In this document: positions 38,206-48,529 of the stretch, piece by piece
Layout: each line of letters opens with the position of its first letter
How positions within the stretch are numbered: the first letter of the stretch is position 1
Assembly: GCF_001238275.1 (NCBI RefSeq)
Contig: NZ_LGTB01000005.1
Span: forward strand, 124,001-188,000
Length of the DNA: 64,000 bases
Reading direction: 5' to 3'
DNA from: Bradyrhizobium viridifuturi
GTDB taxonomy: Bacteria > Pseudomonadota > Alphaproteobacteria > Rhizobiales > Xanthobacteraceae
The notes under the pieces: model-generated
Seen by the model: only the letters and a program-made list of their open reading frames with translations
Databases searched by the model: none
What the model was told of the DNA's origin: nothing
Position numbers and translations under genes: made by a program

Positions 38206-38901
38206 CTAGCCGCCTGCGCGGTTTTCCTTCGACCGAAAAGAAACGCGCGAAGGAGTTAGTATCGATTGCTTTCGGGTGCCGGCCTGATTTTGGAGCGGCA
38301 CGTCCACTTCATTCGGCCGCGAATACGCCACCCCGATTACATTCTTGGAAATAATTAACTCGAGTGAAAACGTGCGATTTGCCTTGGACACGTGTCCTGA
38401 TCGCGCAAAGATGTCAATCTCCACGTCCTGGAACTGAAGAAACTCGCGATCCATCGGAAAACACGCCTTATACACCGCCTCTTTCAAAACGAAGACATCG
38501 CGCCGCTTGAGCGTGTGTAGATCGTACATCCGTCGCTCGCTAGCAGTGGCAATCAATGCGATCAGGTTTTCCGGCAGAGGTTCATTCGGCTCGATATCGA
38601 TGCCGAGAGCTGCAATCTTTCTCGTTCTTGCAATAGCGGCGGCCGCGACCGTATCGTGGTGCGCCCAAGATCCGACCACGCCCGTCGGCCAGATCGGAAC
38701 ACCAGATTGCGTCTTCGGAATCGCCATTGGTGGAAATCCCAATTGCCCAAGAAGTGTTCGGGCGGCTGCTCTTGCGGCACCGCTTTCGCGGCGGACTTTG
38801 GCAAGGGCGCGTCCCATAGACATAACTTCGGAAGAATCGGCTACACCCGAAAGGCCTACCGAGCCCTCCCGGCGTCTAAGGCACCTCAAAACTGCGTACA
38901 C
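38206..38901 (-). CDS. 4'-phosphopantetheinyl transferase (EntD/Sfp-like)
   Basis: This is a 231-residue enzyme that would move the phosphopantetheine arm from coenzyme A to a carrier protein of fatty-acid, polyketide or nonribosomal-peptide synthesis. Motifs: VVGSWAHHD at 75-83 (CoA binding), LGIDIEP at 99-105 with the metal ligands Asp102 and Glu104, and FVLKEAVYK at 137-145 (the W/F-x-x-KEA-x-x-K signature). The N-terminus is shorter or more divergent than in EntD, and the GTG start at 38901 is a guess. No synthase or carrier-protein gene is nearby, so its partner is elsewhere. Confidence 0.85.
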   Translation of the reverse strand: MYAVLRCLRRREGSVGLSGVADSSEVMSMGRALAKVRRESGAARAAARTLLGQLGFPPMAIPKTQSGVPIWPTGVVGSWAHHDTVAAAAIARTRKIAALGIDIEPNEPLPENLIALIATASERRMYDLHTLKRRDVFVLKEAVYKACFPMDREFLQFQDVEIDIFARSGHVSKANRTFSLELIISKNVIGVAYSRPNEVDVPLQNQAGTRKQSILTPSRVSFRSKENRAGG

Positions 38902-40481
38902 TTCAGTTCGCGACTCTGAACTTCGATGTGTCCTGCCAGGAATTGTTCATTTGTTGGAAGGACGGCGGAGTACTTGGGCAAAGGATCGTCCTGACCAGCC
39001 TCGCCTCCGACATGGATGAAAGTGGGCTGCCATCGTCGGCGCTGTTTGGATCGCTGCCCGCCTGAAACATTTGTCAGTGATCAGCCGTTTGGGATCCGTA
39101 GTACTGCTCGAGCGAGGCGTCCGACGCCGCCCCTCAAGCCCCAGGAGCGTGTTGCGCTGGAGCGTCAGGCCGCCATGTTGGAAGCCATGCTCGCGTGCGC
39201 CCAACGGCGGTGCCAAGGGTGGGCATCACCTTGCTGCAACGTCGGCAAGCTGGACGTGGCGGTCAACGGCAGCAATGGAACCTGTCTTCAGGGCGCCCGT
39301 CGCCATTGGACGAGGATTGATACTGAGTCGGGCCTTCATGAAAGATCCGCCGAAGAACCGCACCTCGATGCAGGATTCAACACACGCTAGGCCGCTCTTT
39401 GCATGAATGGGCACCAGAACATGCGTTAGGTTGATTGTTTCCGATCCAGCTCGTTCCGCATAGCGAGATCAACGCATAAGGCTCATTGATGACTGAAGGG
39501 GGTTTTAGGCAACGAGAAGACATTCTCCCCGGAGACGACAAAGCATCCGGGGACGGTTTGTCAGCCGCGAGGAACGGCGTTTGCGTGGATAAGCGGCGCA
39601 CACGAACGGCAGCAGGCTCGGCGGGATGATCGCCATCTGGCTGCGCCGCTCGACCTTGCCCGGGCGTCGCAGATTCGAGCGATTTCCCTCACGGTCCTGG
39701 TTGAGAAACGATATCGGCTTAACCGAACACGTTGGACAATTGGCGATGGATCGAGCCGACGAGATGAGATTGACGCATGGTGGATGGTTTTAGCTGCGCC
39801 CGACAATTAGTTTGCGGCAGGCCACTGGCTGGTTTGCATGGTCAAATGTGATCAGCAATCGCATGCCGCACTTTCTTCGCCCGGGAACTTCCGCGCCCGG
39901 CAACGCGCATTGTGGCGAAGGCCAATAACGGATTCGGTGGGTACCCTCACCATCACCGCAAACCCAGCCAACACGGCTGAGTTTTTGCCCGTTGGATCGC
40001 AATAATTTGGAGGTTCCGCCGGCAGGCGCGAATCAGAAACGCCCGGTCAACGCTCGCCCATCATTCACCACGGTATCCCCAGCCAAGCGAGCTCGACAGC
40101 GAGCATCCACGGAAGCAATCACTAGATCAGGTATCTGCAGGGTAAAACTTATTCACTCGCCCGCACGGAGCTGCGCAGTGCCGAAATGACGGATTCGGTT
40201 CATGCCCTGCGCTATGGAAAGTCTCCTTGCGATGCCTTGCCAACACCTCTTCCGCTCGGTGCATGGTGCAAAGTGCCCGCCGGATCTGGGAAGCGATTGA
40301 AGCAAGGTTGGTGGGAAAGAAATCGATAAACCATCATATAGCTCGTTTCGCCCTTTTCCTTTCGGTATTTATCGCAAAGTCAGCTATTGGAGTGCAGACT
40401 CTCCGTGGCAATTGTCTCCGCCGTCGTCGGACAGGATTTGTGGCGAGCTGTGGATTCGGCTGATCGGAAAAGTGTGCCGAG
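38902..40481. other. 1.6 kb without a recognisable gene
   Basis: I examined both strands. Frames at 39016-39406 and 39561-40189 give products without family motifs, probably scraps. No tRNA, repeat or IS end is recognised. Confidence 0.4.
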
Positions 40482-41618
40482 ATGTTGATACACCATGTAA
40501 TAGCAAAGATTATGCCTGAGACAGCCCACGATCGCGATCTCGCTTTGGACTTTACCAAAGGAGTGCTCATCATTTTAGTGATCGTCGGTCACCTGATCCA
40601 ATATTTCCTCTATCAAAATGAAGGGTTTTGGGATTCGGCAATTTTCAAATGGATCTACATGTTCCACATGCCCCTCTTTATGGGAATAAGCGGTTATCTT
40701 TCCTGCCGAGCGCTGCTGGAAAAGTCCTTCATGCAAGCCATGGGCGATCGTGCGATGCAGCTCCTGGTGCCTATGCTGTTTTGGTTCTCTCTCCTGGCGA
40801 CATTAAAGTTGGCCATGTTTCCCCGACTGGCGAGCGCACCAGACAACGTTTTGCAGTTCCTGAATGATTTCGCCGGCACCTACTGGTTCGTCTGGGCCGC
40901 GTTCATTTGTTTTCTTCTCGCTAAGACTATTTCGATCTGCAATCATTCGTCACCATGGGCCTTGTTCGTATCGGTCGTTCTGGTGGTCCTTGCACCTCTG
41001 ACCTTTTCCATATTCCCTCTCATAAAGTATACGTACCCGTTTTTCTGCCTGGGATTCTCATTTGCAATGTCGAGAGAACGGTGGACGAGCATAATGCGCT
41101 CTCACAGGCCGTTCTTGGCTATGTCCGTCACAATTGCGGCTATGATGTGCTTTGCGATCTGGAGCAAGGACACTTATGTCTACAACAATCTCGCTTTGGT
41201 CCAGGATTTGCGGTCGGCAAAAAATGTGCTTCTGATGTTTCTTGGCTCCGCAGCTGTCTCAGCGGTGATGATTAAGGTCCTGCTTCGATCCTGGAATATT
41301 GGTCGTTCAAATCGGGTGGTCCGCTTTATCGCCGCGAAACTGGGACCCAGCACGCTGGTGCTGTACTTGGTCCAGGGTACGGTATTCCGTCTCATGGATT
41401 CGATACAGTATGGAGAATCTTGGGACGCCACGATGAGGTCGGCCGCGGCTGCATTTCTCGGGACAATGATTGTTGCTGTCGCGCTAACGGTTCGGTGGGC
41501 CGTGCGCGACATTCCTTATCTCTCCCAGCTCGTGCTCGGAGTGCCACCCCGCTCCTTGTCGGGCAGCCAAATCAATCAGGAGGCTCTCGCAAACCATCGT
41601 AGCTTGCGGGACTTGTGA
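40482..41618 (+). CDS. Acyltransferase-3 family membrane protein
   Basis: This is a 378-residue integral membrane O-acyltransferase with about ten transmembrane helices. It starts DRDLALDFTKGVLIILVIVG, followed by HLIQYF (the catalytic His of this family), then FHMPLFMGISGYL, both classic AT3 motifs. It should transfer an acyl group, usually acetyl, from a cytoplasmic donor to an extracytoplasmic sugar. NolL, which acetylates the fucose of Nod factors in some rhizobia, belongs to this family and has the same size, but no nod box precedes this gene, so I do not assign the name. ATG 40482 or ATG 40512 could be the start. Confidence 0.8.
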   Translation: MLIHHVIAKIMPETAHDRDLALDFTKGVLIILVIVGHLIQYFLYQNEGFWDSAIFKWIYMFHMPLFMGISGYLSCRALLEKSFMQAMGDRAMQLLVPMLFWFSLLATLKLAMFPRLASAPDNVLQFLNDFAGTYWFVWAAFICFLLAKTISICNHSSPWALFVSVVLVVLAPLTFSIFPLIKYTYPFFCLGFSFAMSRERWTSIMRSHRPFLAMSVTIAAMMCFAIWSKDTYVYNNLALVQDLRSAKNVLLMFLGSAAVSAVMIKVLLRSWNIGRSNRVVRFIAAKLGPSTLVLYLVQGTVFRLMDSIQYGESWDATMRSAAAAFLGTMIVAVALTVRWAVRDIPYLSQLVLGVPPRSLSGSQINQEALANHRSLRDL

Positions 41619-41980
41619 ACCTGCTGTCCATTCATGGCGCCCCAATCTGGGTGCCTCGCCGAAAAATGTTCCAGAAGATTGCGTCTTTGCTCCACGTAAT
41701 TTGCTTCCCCCGAAAGGGACGGAGTAGGGACAGCGATGAGGCGGCTTTGGATGTCGACGCACGAGATGCTGACAAAGAGTTGTTGGCGAGCGTTACAGAT
41801 CGTCAGACCTCGCGGAGAATATGCGAATTCTGGAAGGCTTCGCCACCATCACGGGGCTTCCATCGCAAGTACGCCATGAGGTCTTTTGTCGATCGGCTTC
41901 CAACTATTGCACGCGGAATGACAGCCGTAATGGTGACTTCGCGCGGCAGTAGTGTGCAGGTCAATAATGCCGGCTCCGCA

Positions 41981-42183
41981 AGCGACCGTCCAAAGCTATC
42001 ATTATCATCGACACGATCAGCTCGAAGCTCTCATCTCGCCGACTTCATCGCCTACAACTATGCACGGAGGCTAAAGACCCTGAAGGCCCTCACGCCTTAC
42101 GAGCACATCTGCAAATGCTGGACTTCCGAGCAGAACGATTCAAACCCAATCCGCTCCAGCAAATGCCGGGACCAAACACCTAA
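41981..42183 (+). mobile_element. IS481-family transposase 3' fragment
   Basis: Three short pieces in shifted frames reconstruct the usual end of an IS481 transposase: SYHYHRHDQLEAL, then LADFIAYNYARRLKTLKAL with TPYEHICKCWTSE, then RFKPNPLQQMPGPNT and a stop. The upstream catalytic part is not present. Confidence 0.75.
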
Positions 42184-42212
42184 CAGGGCAGTTATAATCA
42201 TTCAGATTCCTC

Positions 42213-42241
42213 GTCAGCTTCTCGAAAGCTAAGCCTTGTAG
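42213..42241 (+). promoter_or_regulatory. tts box before the large NopM-like gene
   Basis: GTCAGCTTCTCGAAAGCT followed by CC and TGTAG. It ends 57 bases before the ATG at 42299, nearly the same spacing as for the gene at 22109. IS481 debris lies immediately upstream. Confidence 0.92.
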
Positions 42242-42298
42242 CAAGAACGTGTTTATCCAGGTTCGACGTTAGCTGCTCAGATTTGTCAGGAGAATCGG

Positions 42299-44671
42299 AT
42301 GGATGCGTTCAACCACCTCCACCCCGTCCCAGATGTCGAGCGGGCGCACGACGACGACGAGCTGGGACAGCAGCAGGATTACCCAGCCGGGTTTCAGCAG
42401 CACCTGAACCAGTTGCATCCGCACGAGCGCCCGCCCCAGAATTCAAATAACCTCCGCGACCGCGACGTTGTGTCGAACAGAGATGTGGATTTTTTGAGAA
42501 TGCCGCACGGGGATCGCGTCGGACAAGGCACCTCGCGGTTGCCCTCGGATTCGCCCGCCTTCTCTGGACAAGGCGTCAATCAAGATCTGCTTTTTCCAGG
42601 CGCGGATCGGAGTGGCCAGTTGCCAGCCGGCAGTTTCAGTCTGACGGATAGTTGGCACGGTGTGGATGCAGCCGATTGGCCGACGCAAAGTTTCGATCAG
42701 GAGGAGCATTGGTGGGCGGAGCCCGGTGATGTGGTGCCTGAGTGGCCAACGACCGCGGCAATTCCTTGGCAGCAAGATCTCGGAGTATCAATCCTCGGCC
42801 GACAGCCCCGGCCGGGCGATGGCAGCACGACGGACCTTGAAGACCCCGTCCTCAGGCAATCGCGGCTCGACCACATCTTGGACATCTGGGCCGGCGAGGA
42901 AGGGCAGACGCAAGACGAAGGCCGCCAAGAGGCCGTAAGACGAATAAGAGCCTGGGCAGAGGCCGGCGACGTCTATGCAGGGCTGGAGCTGTATGATCTG
43001 GGCCTGACGACACTGCCTGCCGCCCTCCCGCCCGGGCTCCAGTCGCTCAACGTCAGCGACAACGAGCTGGTGCGCCTGCCTGACACCCTTCCGTCCGGCC
43101 TCCGGACGCTTGGCGCCAGCAACAACCGGTTAACCGACCTGCCCGACACTCTCCCGACCGGACTCCAGTCTCTGGTGGTCGGCAGCAACCAGCTGACCGG
43201 ACTGCCTGAAACGCTTCCGGAGAGCCTTTCGACACTCGCCGTCTGCACCAATCGGTTGACCAGCCTGCCAGACAACCTGCCGGCCGGGCTCCAGGACCTC
43301 GATGTCCGCGGCAACCTGTTGACCCGCCTACCCGACAACTTACCGACCGGACTTCAGTCGCTTGCCCTCGGTAGCAATCGGTTGGCTAGTCTACCCGACA
43401 CTCTCCCGCCCGAACTCAAAGAGCTCGAAGCCGACGGCAACCGACTGACCAGCCTGCCTGACACTCTCCCGGCCGAGCTCCTGTTGCTCTTCGCTCGCGA
43501 TAACCGACTGAACAGCCTGCCCGAGACCCTCCCGACTGAGCTCCAGAGACTCCACGTCAGCGGCAACAGCCTGTCGAGCTTGCCCGAGAACCTCCCGACC
43601 GAGCTCCAGGTGCTCGAGGCACGCAACAATCGGCTCACCAGCCTGCCAGAGACCCTGCTGACCCGGCTAGGGTCTGGGTGCATGGTTTATGTGGAGGATA
43701 ATGCGCTGCCCGAGCAGGAGCGGACGAATTTGGCGGCAGCCCTGAATGCGCCGAGCTATGCCGGCCCGCGGGTCTTCTTTGCAATGGGTGGAGGAACGAT
43801 GGTGGACCAGGAACGGCCGCTGTCCAATGCGGTCGCGGACTGGTTGAAGGGCGAGCCGGAGGCGATCGCCGTCTGGCAGAACTTCGCCCACGAGGAGGGG
43901 GCCGCGGAATACGCGCTCTTCCTCGACAAGCTGCAGAAGACAGTGAATTATGACAATCCCGAATTCCGAGAGGCGGTGGCCGAGGATCTACGGCAGGCGG
44001 CGATCAGGCCGGAATTGCGGCGGCAGTTTTTTGAGCTGGCCTACGGGGCGAGCGAGACCTGCCAGGATCGCGTCACCTTGACCTGGAACGGCATGCAGAC
44101 CGCACGTCTGAACGCTGATGTCGATGACGGAGCCTATGACGATCGGCTCGGCGAACTCATCCAGCAGGCGCGGGTCCTGTTCCGCCTGAACGCGCTCGAG
44201 CCGATCGCCCGTCAGAAGGTCGACTCGCTCGGGTTCGTCGACGAGGTCGAGGTCTATCTCGCCTATCAGGTCAAGCTACGTGAGCGGCTGGACCTACAGC
44301 TCATCGCTCCGGATATGCGATTCTTTGATGTTGCCCACGTCACTGAAGACGACCTCGCCGCAGCCGAGATCCAGGTGCGCAACGAGGAGGCGACGGGGTT
44401 CGCCGACTATCTGGCAACTCGCTGGCAACCCTGGGAGATGGTGGTGAGTCGGATTGCCCCACAAGCTCATGCACAGATGGAGGGCCGGCTCAGGGAGGCG
44501 ATGGACGAGGAGTTTCCGAGCCGCCTTGAGCAACGGCTCGCCGACCATCAGCTAACCGGAGATAGCGATGCCGAGTTGCAATTCGGAGCCCAGATTAGCG
44601 AGGAGATCGCCCGCGAGATCAAGGGCCCTCTGATGCGCCAGGTGCTTGGGGACCGCGGGCTTGAGCTGTGA
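42299..44671 (+). CDS. Large NopM-family type III effector, IpaH-like E3 ubiquitin ligase
   Basis: This is a 790-residue effector. The long N-terminal region (1-230) is polar, rich in D, Q and P, and not shared with the 606-residue relative. Residues 230-460 hold eleven leucine-rich repeats of the LTSLPDTLPAEL type. The NEL catalytic domain starts near residue 490; the active-site Cys588 lies in SETCQDRVTLTWNGMQ and is followed by Asp590. The C-terminus (EIAREIKGPLMRQVLGDRGL) is intact. ATG 42299 has AGGAGA upstream. It shares over long stretches the same NEL sequence as 22109-23929 but differs in repeat number and sequence, so the two probably ubiquitinate different host targets. The tts box and the start context are strong. 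Confidence 0.9.
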   Translation: MDAFNHLHPVPDVERAHDDDELGQQQDYPAGFQQHLNQLHPHERPPQNSNNLRDRDVVSNRDVDFLRMPHGDRVGQGTSRLPSDSPAFSGQGVNQDLLFPGADRSGQLPAGSFSLTDSWHGVDAADWPTQSFDQEEHWWAEPGDVVPEWPTTAAIPWQQDLGVSILGRQPRPGDGSTTDLEDPVLRQSRLDHILDIWAGEEGQTQDEGRQEAVRRIRAWAEAGDVYAGLELYDLGLTTLPAALPPGLQSLNVSDNELVRLPDTLPSGLRTLGASNNRLTDLPDTLPTGLQSLVVGSNQLTGLPETLPESLSTLAVCTNRLTSLPDNLPAGLQDLDVRGNLLTRLPDNLPTGLQSLALGSNRLASLPDTLPPELKELEADGNRLTSLPDTLPAELLLLFARDNRLNSLPETLPTELQRLHVSGNSLSSLPENLPTELQVLEARNNRLTSLPETLLTRLGSGCMVYVEDNALPEQERTNLAAALNAPSYAGPRVFFAMGGGTMVDQERPLSNAVADWLKGEPEAIAVWQNFAHEEGAAEYALFLDKLQKTVNYDNPEFREAVAEDLRQAAIRPELRRQFFELAYGASETCQDRVTLTWNGMQTARLNADVDDGAYDDRLGELIQQARVLFRLNALEPIARQKVDSLGFVDEVEVYLAYQVKLRERLDLQLIAPDMRFFDVAHVTEDDLAAAEIQVRNEEATGFADYLATRWQPWEMVVSRIAPQAHAQMEGRLREAMDEEFPSRLEQRLADHQLTGDSDAELQFGAQISEEIAREIKGPLMRQVLGDRGLEL

Positions 44672-44923
44672 AATGGCCATCCTTGCGAGGAGCGTCAATT
44701 TTACAGGAACCCATATCTCAGTGACACAGCGTAACTGGCGGCTCAGTCTTGCAAATATCGATTCGTGCCGAGCCTCTGCTAGAGCAGATGGGGTTAGTTT
44801 GAATCGATTTGGGATTGAACGAAGCCGCTGTCGCGGCATGTAGGCAGGCATAGCAAGGATTGCCTGTTGTCTGAGAGGATTGCGGGTTTTCGAAGCCCAA
44901 CCCTTCAGACAGGAGGTTTTCCG

Positions 44924-45135
44924 ATGGCTGAGATCAGCCCACTTCGCCGCCGCATGATCGAGGACTTGACGGTCCGCAATCTGTCACCGGCGGCACAGCA
45001 ATCCTACCTCAACGCCGCAGCGAAGTTGAGCCGGTATTTCGGTCGCTCTCCCGACCGCCTTGTCCAGGAGGATATCCGCGCCTTCCAGGTTCATCTGGTG
45101 GCGACGGGATGTCCTGGCCGGCGCTGAACTAGATC
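44924..45135 (+). pseudogene. 5' fragment of a tyrosine recombinase (XerD-like integrase)
   Basis: ATG 44924 has AGGAGG upstream. The product begins EISPLRRRMIEDLTVRNLSP, then AAQQSYLNAAAKLSRYFGRS and EDIRAFQVHLVATG, the N-terminal SAM-like core-binding domain of an integrase. A one-base deletion near 45110 shifts the frame (the correct one continues MSWPALN), and the IS66 element begins at 45136. The catalytic domain is gone. Confidence 0.8.
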
Positions 45136-45156
45136 GTAAGCGCTTAGCCGGGACCC

Positions 45157-46722
45157 TTATTGGGGCTGGCTTGACGATTCGCGGAATCGCCACGGCATGA
45201 GGATCTTCGATCCTGCTATGAGGATGGCCGTCGATGATCGCCTCGAATGTTTCGGCAGCCGGGTTGACGTCGTTGAGCTTGCAGGTGGCGACGATCGACG
45301 CGAGCAAGGCCCAGTTTTCTGCCCCCATTTCACGACCGGCGAAGAGCGCATTTTTCCTGGTCAGGCAAACTGGCCGGATGGCGTTCTCGACCGGGTTGGT
45401 GTCGAGCTCGAGGCGCCCGTCTTCGAGGAAGCGGGTCAGCCCCTGCCAGTGATTCAGCGCATAGCGGATGTCTTCGGCAAGTGTCGAGCCGCTGGAGATC
45501 ATCGACAGCTGGTTCTCGAACCACATTTTCAAAGCGGCGACGAGAGCCAACGAATGCTCCTTTCGCGCGGCGAGCCGGATGTCCGGCGATGCACCGCGCA
45601 CCATGGCTTCGATGGCATAAAGCTGCGCGATGTGCCGAACGGCGGCTTCGGCAATCGGCGACTTGCTGTTGCGTACCAATTTGACGAAGCGCCGGCGCAA
45701 ATGCTCCAGCAATGCACGAGCGTCCATGGCCCTTGCGGTCGAACGACTTCGTTCAACCGATCATACCCGTCATAGGCGTCGCATTGCAGGTAGCGTCCGC
45801 CAAAGCCGTTCAGGAACTGCTCAGAAGGCACCGCTGCGACCGGGGGCATATCGGAACAGCACGATCGGCGGACTTGGACCGCTGTGGCCGCGGTCGTCTG
45901 AGGCGATCGCCCAGAAGTAGCCTTTCTTCGTTTGGCCGCGCCCGGATCGAGTACCGGCGCCTTGGTCTCGTCCATGAACAGCCGATCCGCCATGGCCAGG
46001 TAATGGCGCATGTGTTCCGCAATGGGCTGAAGATGGAAGCAGGCGCGGCCCGACCAGTTGCCCAGTGTCGCCCGATCAAGCCGGATGCCCTGGCGCGCAT
46101 AGATCTGGGCCTGACGGTAAAAAGGCGTATGGTTGGAGACGATCACGTGCGCGACGGCCGCTTCGGTCGGCAGCCCGCCGGGCACGACTTGCTCCGGTGC
46201 GTGCGCCTGCACGACGGGGCCCGCGCAGCGGCGACAGATGTATTTCGGGCGGCGCGTGACCAACACCCGCCATTGCGCCGGGATCACGTCGAGGCGTTTG
46301 CTGACGTCTTCGCCGATCTTCGTCATGGCGCCGCAACCGCACGGGCAGAGCGTGCTCGCAGGCTCGATGACCCGCTCCACCCGCGGCAAATGGGCAGGCA
46401 AGCAGCCGCGATTGCGATGAGAGCTTTGATCCGTCGCGTTCCGTGACCGGCCCTGGATCACCGCCTCGGCTCTCTCCTGCGCGGCATCCAGGATGCCTTG
46501 CGCGATCTCCACGTCTTCGAGCGGCAAATGATACTGATCTGGTCGCAGCTTCTCGGATTTCGCGCCGAACCTGTCGCGTCGTAATTCGCCGAGAATGACC
46601 TCCAGCCGGCGTCGGGCTTCTTCCGGCGCCGCCAGTGCCCCCTGATGCTCCAAGGCCACCTGCGTTTGCGCCAATAGCGCCTTAAGGTGTTCGTTTTCGT
46701 CGCGCAGCGCCGCGATGCTCAT
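45157..46722 (-). pseudogene. IS66 transposase TnpC, frameshifted
   Basis: The N-terminal part (ALRDENEHLKALLAQTQVAL, RRDRFGAKSEKLRPDQYHLP, the zinc-finger-like LCPCGCGAMTKIGEDVSKRL) is in one frame. Then come MADRLFMDETKAPVLDPG and CDAYDGYDRLNE, with the catalytic residues, after which the frame shifts near 45850 and 45720. The middle part (LLEHLRRRFVKLV to WALLASIVATCKLNDVNP) is in another frame, and the last residues (LMPWRFRESSSQPQ and a stop) in a third. Confidence 0.85.
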
Positions 46723-46791
46723 GCGCTATTTCGAGCACATCGCCGCCGCGTGTGCCACGTTCAAAATAGCTGCCGAGTCATTCTGCCGCAG

Positions 46792-47145
46792 TTATCCCGC
46801 CGTCTGCGGGCGCCGTGCTTCTTCCGGGCGGACCAATCTCCAATCCAGCCCTTCGAACAAGGCCGCAAACATCGCCGGCGACATGCGCATCACACCGTCC
46901 GCGATCGTTGGCCAAACAAACTTGCAACCTTCGAGGCGCTTGTGCACCAACACCAGGCTCGTTCGATCCCAGACCAAAACCTTGATCAGGTCCGCTCGCT
47001 TCGAGCGGAACACGAAGGCTGCGCCGCTGAACGGGTCGAGATCAAGCATCTCCTGCACCTTCGTCGCAAGCCCATCGTGTCCACAGCGGAAGTCAATCGG
47101 CCGCGTGGCAACGTAAATCTTCAGATCAGAACCGGCCGCGATCAT
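46792..47145 (-). CDS. tnpB: IS66 Orf2 / TnpB accessory protein
   Basis: The 117-residue protein is the complete IS66 Orf2: LKIYVATRPIDFRCGHDGLA, AAFVFRSKRADLIKVLVWDR, LVLVHKRLEGCKFVWP. It is needed for IS66 transposition, but its exact role is not known. It is intact here although its partner genes are broken. Confidence 0.9.
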   Translation of the reverse strand: MIAAGSDLKIYVATRPIDFRCGHDGLATKVQEMLDLDPFSGAAFVFRSKRADLIKVLVWDRTSLVLVHKRLEGCKFVWPTIADGVMRMSPAMFAALFEGLDWRLVRPEEARRPQTAG

Positions 47146-47538
47146 CGTGACGCTCGCACTGCACGGATCACCCGGGATAGCTGGTCAGCATCTATGGCCG
47201 TATCCGTCCGCAGCACGACATCACCGATCGCGATCTCAAGCTTGATCGCCGGAGCCTGACGCTCCTCCAACGCATGGTCTACGACCAGCGGCGCAAATGT
47301 CGGCGGGGACGCCTCCCACGGCGGCAACATACCTCGCCGTCAAAACCGCCGTCGCCAATCGTAGATCTGCCGGCGCGTCGCTCCGTGCTTGCGCGCCACC
47401 TCGAACACCTGAGCACCGGGTAACAGACTCTCGGCAGCGATCCGAGCTCTCTCAGCTTCCGAACGCACACGACGTCCTGACGGCCCTTCAAGGATCTCCA
47501 GCCGCTCACCGACCCCGCCGATGAGCCGTCTAAATGGA
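47142..47538 (-). pseudogene. IS66 TnpA, frameshifted
   Basis: The helix-turn-helix part reads RLEILEGPSGRRVRSEAERA, then RIAAESLLPGAQVFEVARKH and GATRRQIYDWRRRF, and runs into a stop at 47341. The C-terminal part (MLPPWEASPPTFAPLVVDHA and the following) is in another frame, so a one-base change separates them. No good start codon survives. Confidence 0.75.
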
Positions 47539-47618
47539 CGTCAAACCTCCGTCCAACCCGGAGGCTTCTTCGCACGGCTATCCAGATCCCGAAGCAAGGG
47601 TTCTGGCTTAGCGCTTAC

Positions 47619-48400
47619 TCCTGAGCGGACAGCGGCACAACATCAGGCCTTGTTACATCTTGTCGGTCAAGGCGACTGGTCGGATCAGCAAGCGTTGGGC
47701 AAGATCCGTGAGTTAGCGCTACCGGGCATCGAATGTCACGGAGAGATCGAAGCTTGGATCATCGATGATACGGGCTTTCGTAAGAAGGGGCGGCATTCGG
47801 TCGGCGTTGCACGGCAATTGCGGTCAGTTGGGCAAGCAAGACAATTGACAGGTTGCCGTGACGCTTCGCTCGCGAACCATCATGCGGCTTGCCGGTGGCC
47901 TATTGACTCTATCTACCAAGGGAATGGGCGACGGACCGTACGTCGGCGCAAAACCGGAGTTCCCAAGGACATCACCTTCAAGACGAAGCCGGCAATTGCA
48001 CTCGATCATGTGCGCTGGGCCTGTGCGTGGGCTTGCCGCGCGGCGTGGTCCTGATGGACGCCGGCTACGGCCCGATACCGCTCTGCGTGGGAGTATACCG
48101 AACTGGGCCTGAGCTATGTGGCCGGCATCTTGCCAGAAACCTCGGTATGGGCGCTCAGAACCGGACCGCGGCCGCCGAAGAAGTGGTCGGGGAACGGACG
48201 ATCTCCAAAACTGCTACGGCGTGATAGCAAACACCGACCGATTTCGGTCACGAAGCTTGCGATCGGTCCGCCAGCGCATGCTTGGCACAAGATCACGTGC
48301 CGTGAGGGCACGGCAGAACAGCTGTCTTCGCGTTTTGCTCGTGTGCGCGTCCATCCGGCGCCCGTGCTGGTAAACTCGGGCGGGCCCTCTCTCGTATTGA
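47619..48400 (+). pseudogene. IS701-like (DDE_5) transposase remnant
   Basis: From the IS66 edge, in mid-gene, the plus strand reads LPGIECHGEIEAWIIDDTGF, then RKKGRHSVGVARQ (DDE region with the conserved D-D-T-G-F-x-K-x-G). In shifted frames follow NHHASLPVAYRLYLPREWA, GVPKDITFKTKPAIALDHVR, GVVLMDAGYG, WREGTAE-like CREGTAEQLSSRFARVRV. At least three shifts break it, and the 5' end is missing. Confidence 0.75.
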
Positions 48401-48529
48401 GGAAACAGCCGTCAGGTTCGATGCGTCGAGGTTGTTTGCCGATGAAGCGGTCCCTTCGCGCGATTAATCAAGCCCGCATCCAAGAACTGAAAGGTTACGT
48501 GTGCCTTTCTGGTCGGCAAAGTCGCGAAC

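Larger units (their letters stand above)
45136..47618. mobile_element. IS66-family insertion sequence, complete ends but decayed genes
   Basis: The 2483-bp element is bounded by inverted ends: GTAAGCGCTTAGCCGGGACC at 45136 and its counterpart on the minus strand at 47618 (GTAAGCGCTAAGCCAGAACC). It carries tnpA, tnpB and tnpC on the minus strand, the standard IS66 order. Only tnpB is intact. The 8 bases on each side differ (ACTAGATC and TCCTGAGC), so no target duplication is present, and the flanks belong to two different broken genes. The element therefore sits at a deletion or recombination junction. Confidence 0.85.

Noticed and set aside
40227..40481. Possible nod box before the acyltransferase gene
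   Set aside because: Only fragments such as ATCGAT match; the conserved ATC-N9-GAT blocks are not present in order.
41615..41980. Possible gene directly after the acyltransferase
   Set aside because: The frame runs into the IS481 fragment, has no motif in its first part and lacks a convincing start.
43010..43680. DNA repeat array
   Set aside because: This is the leucine-rich-repeat coding region; similarity is explained by the protein repeats.
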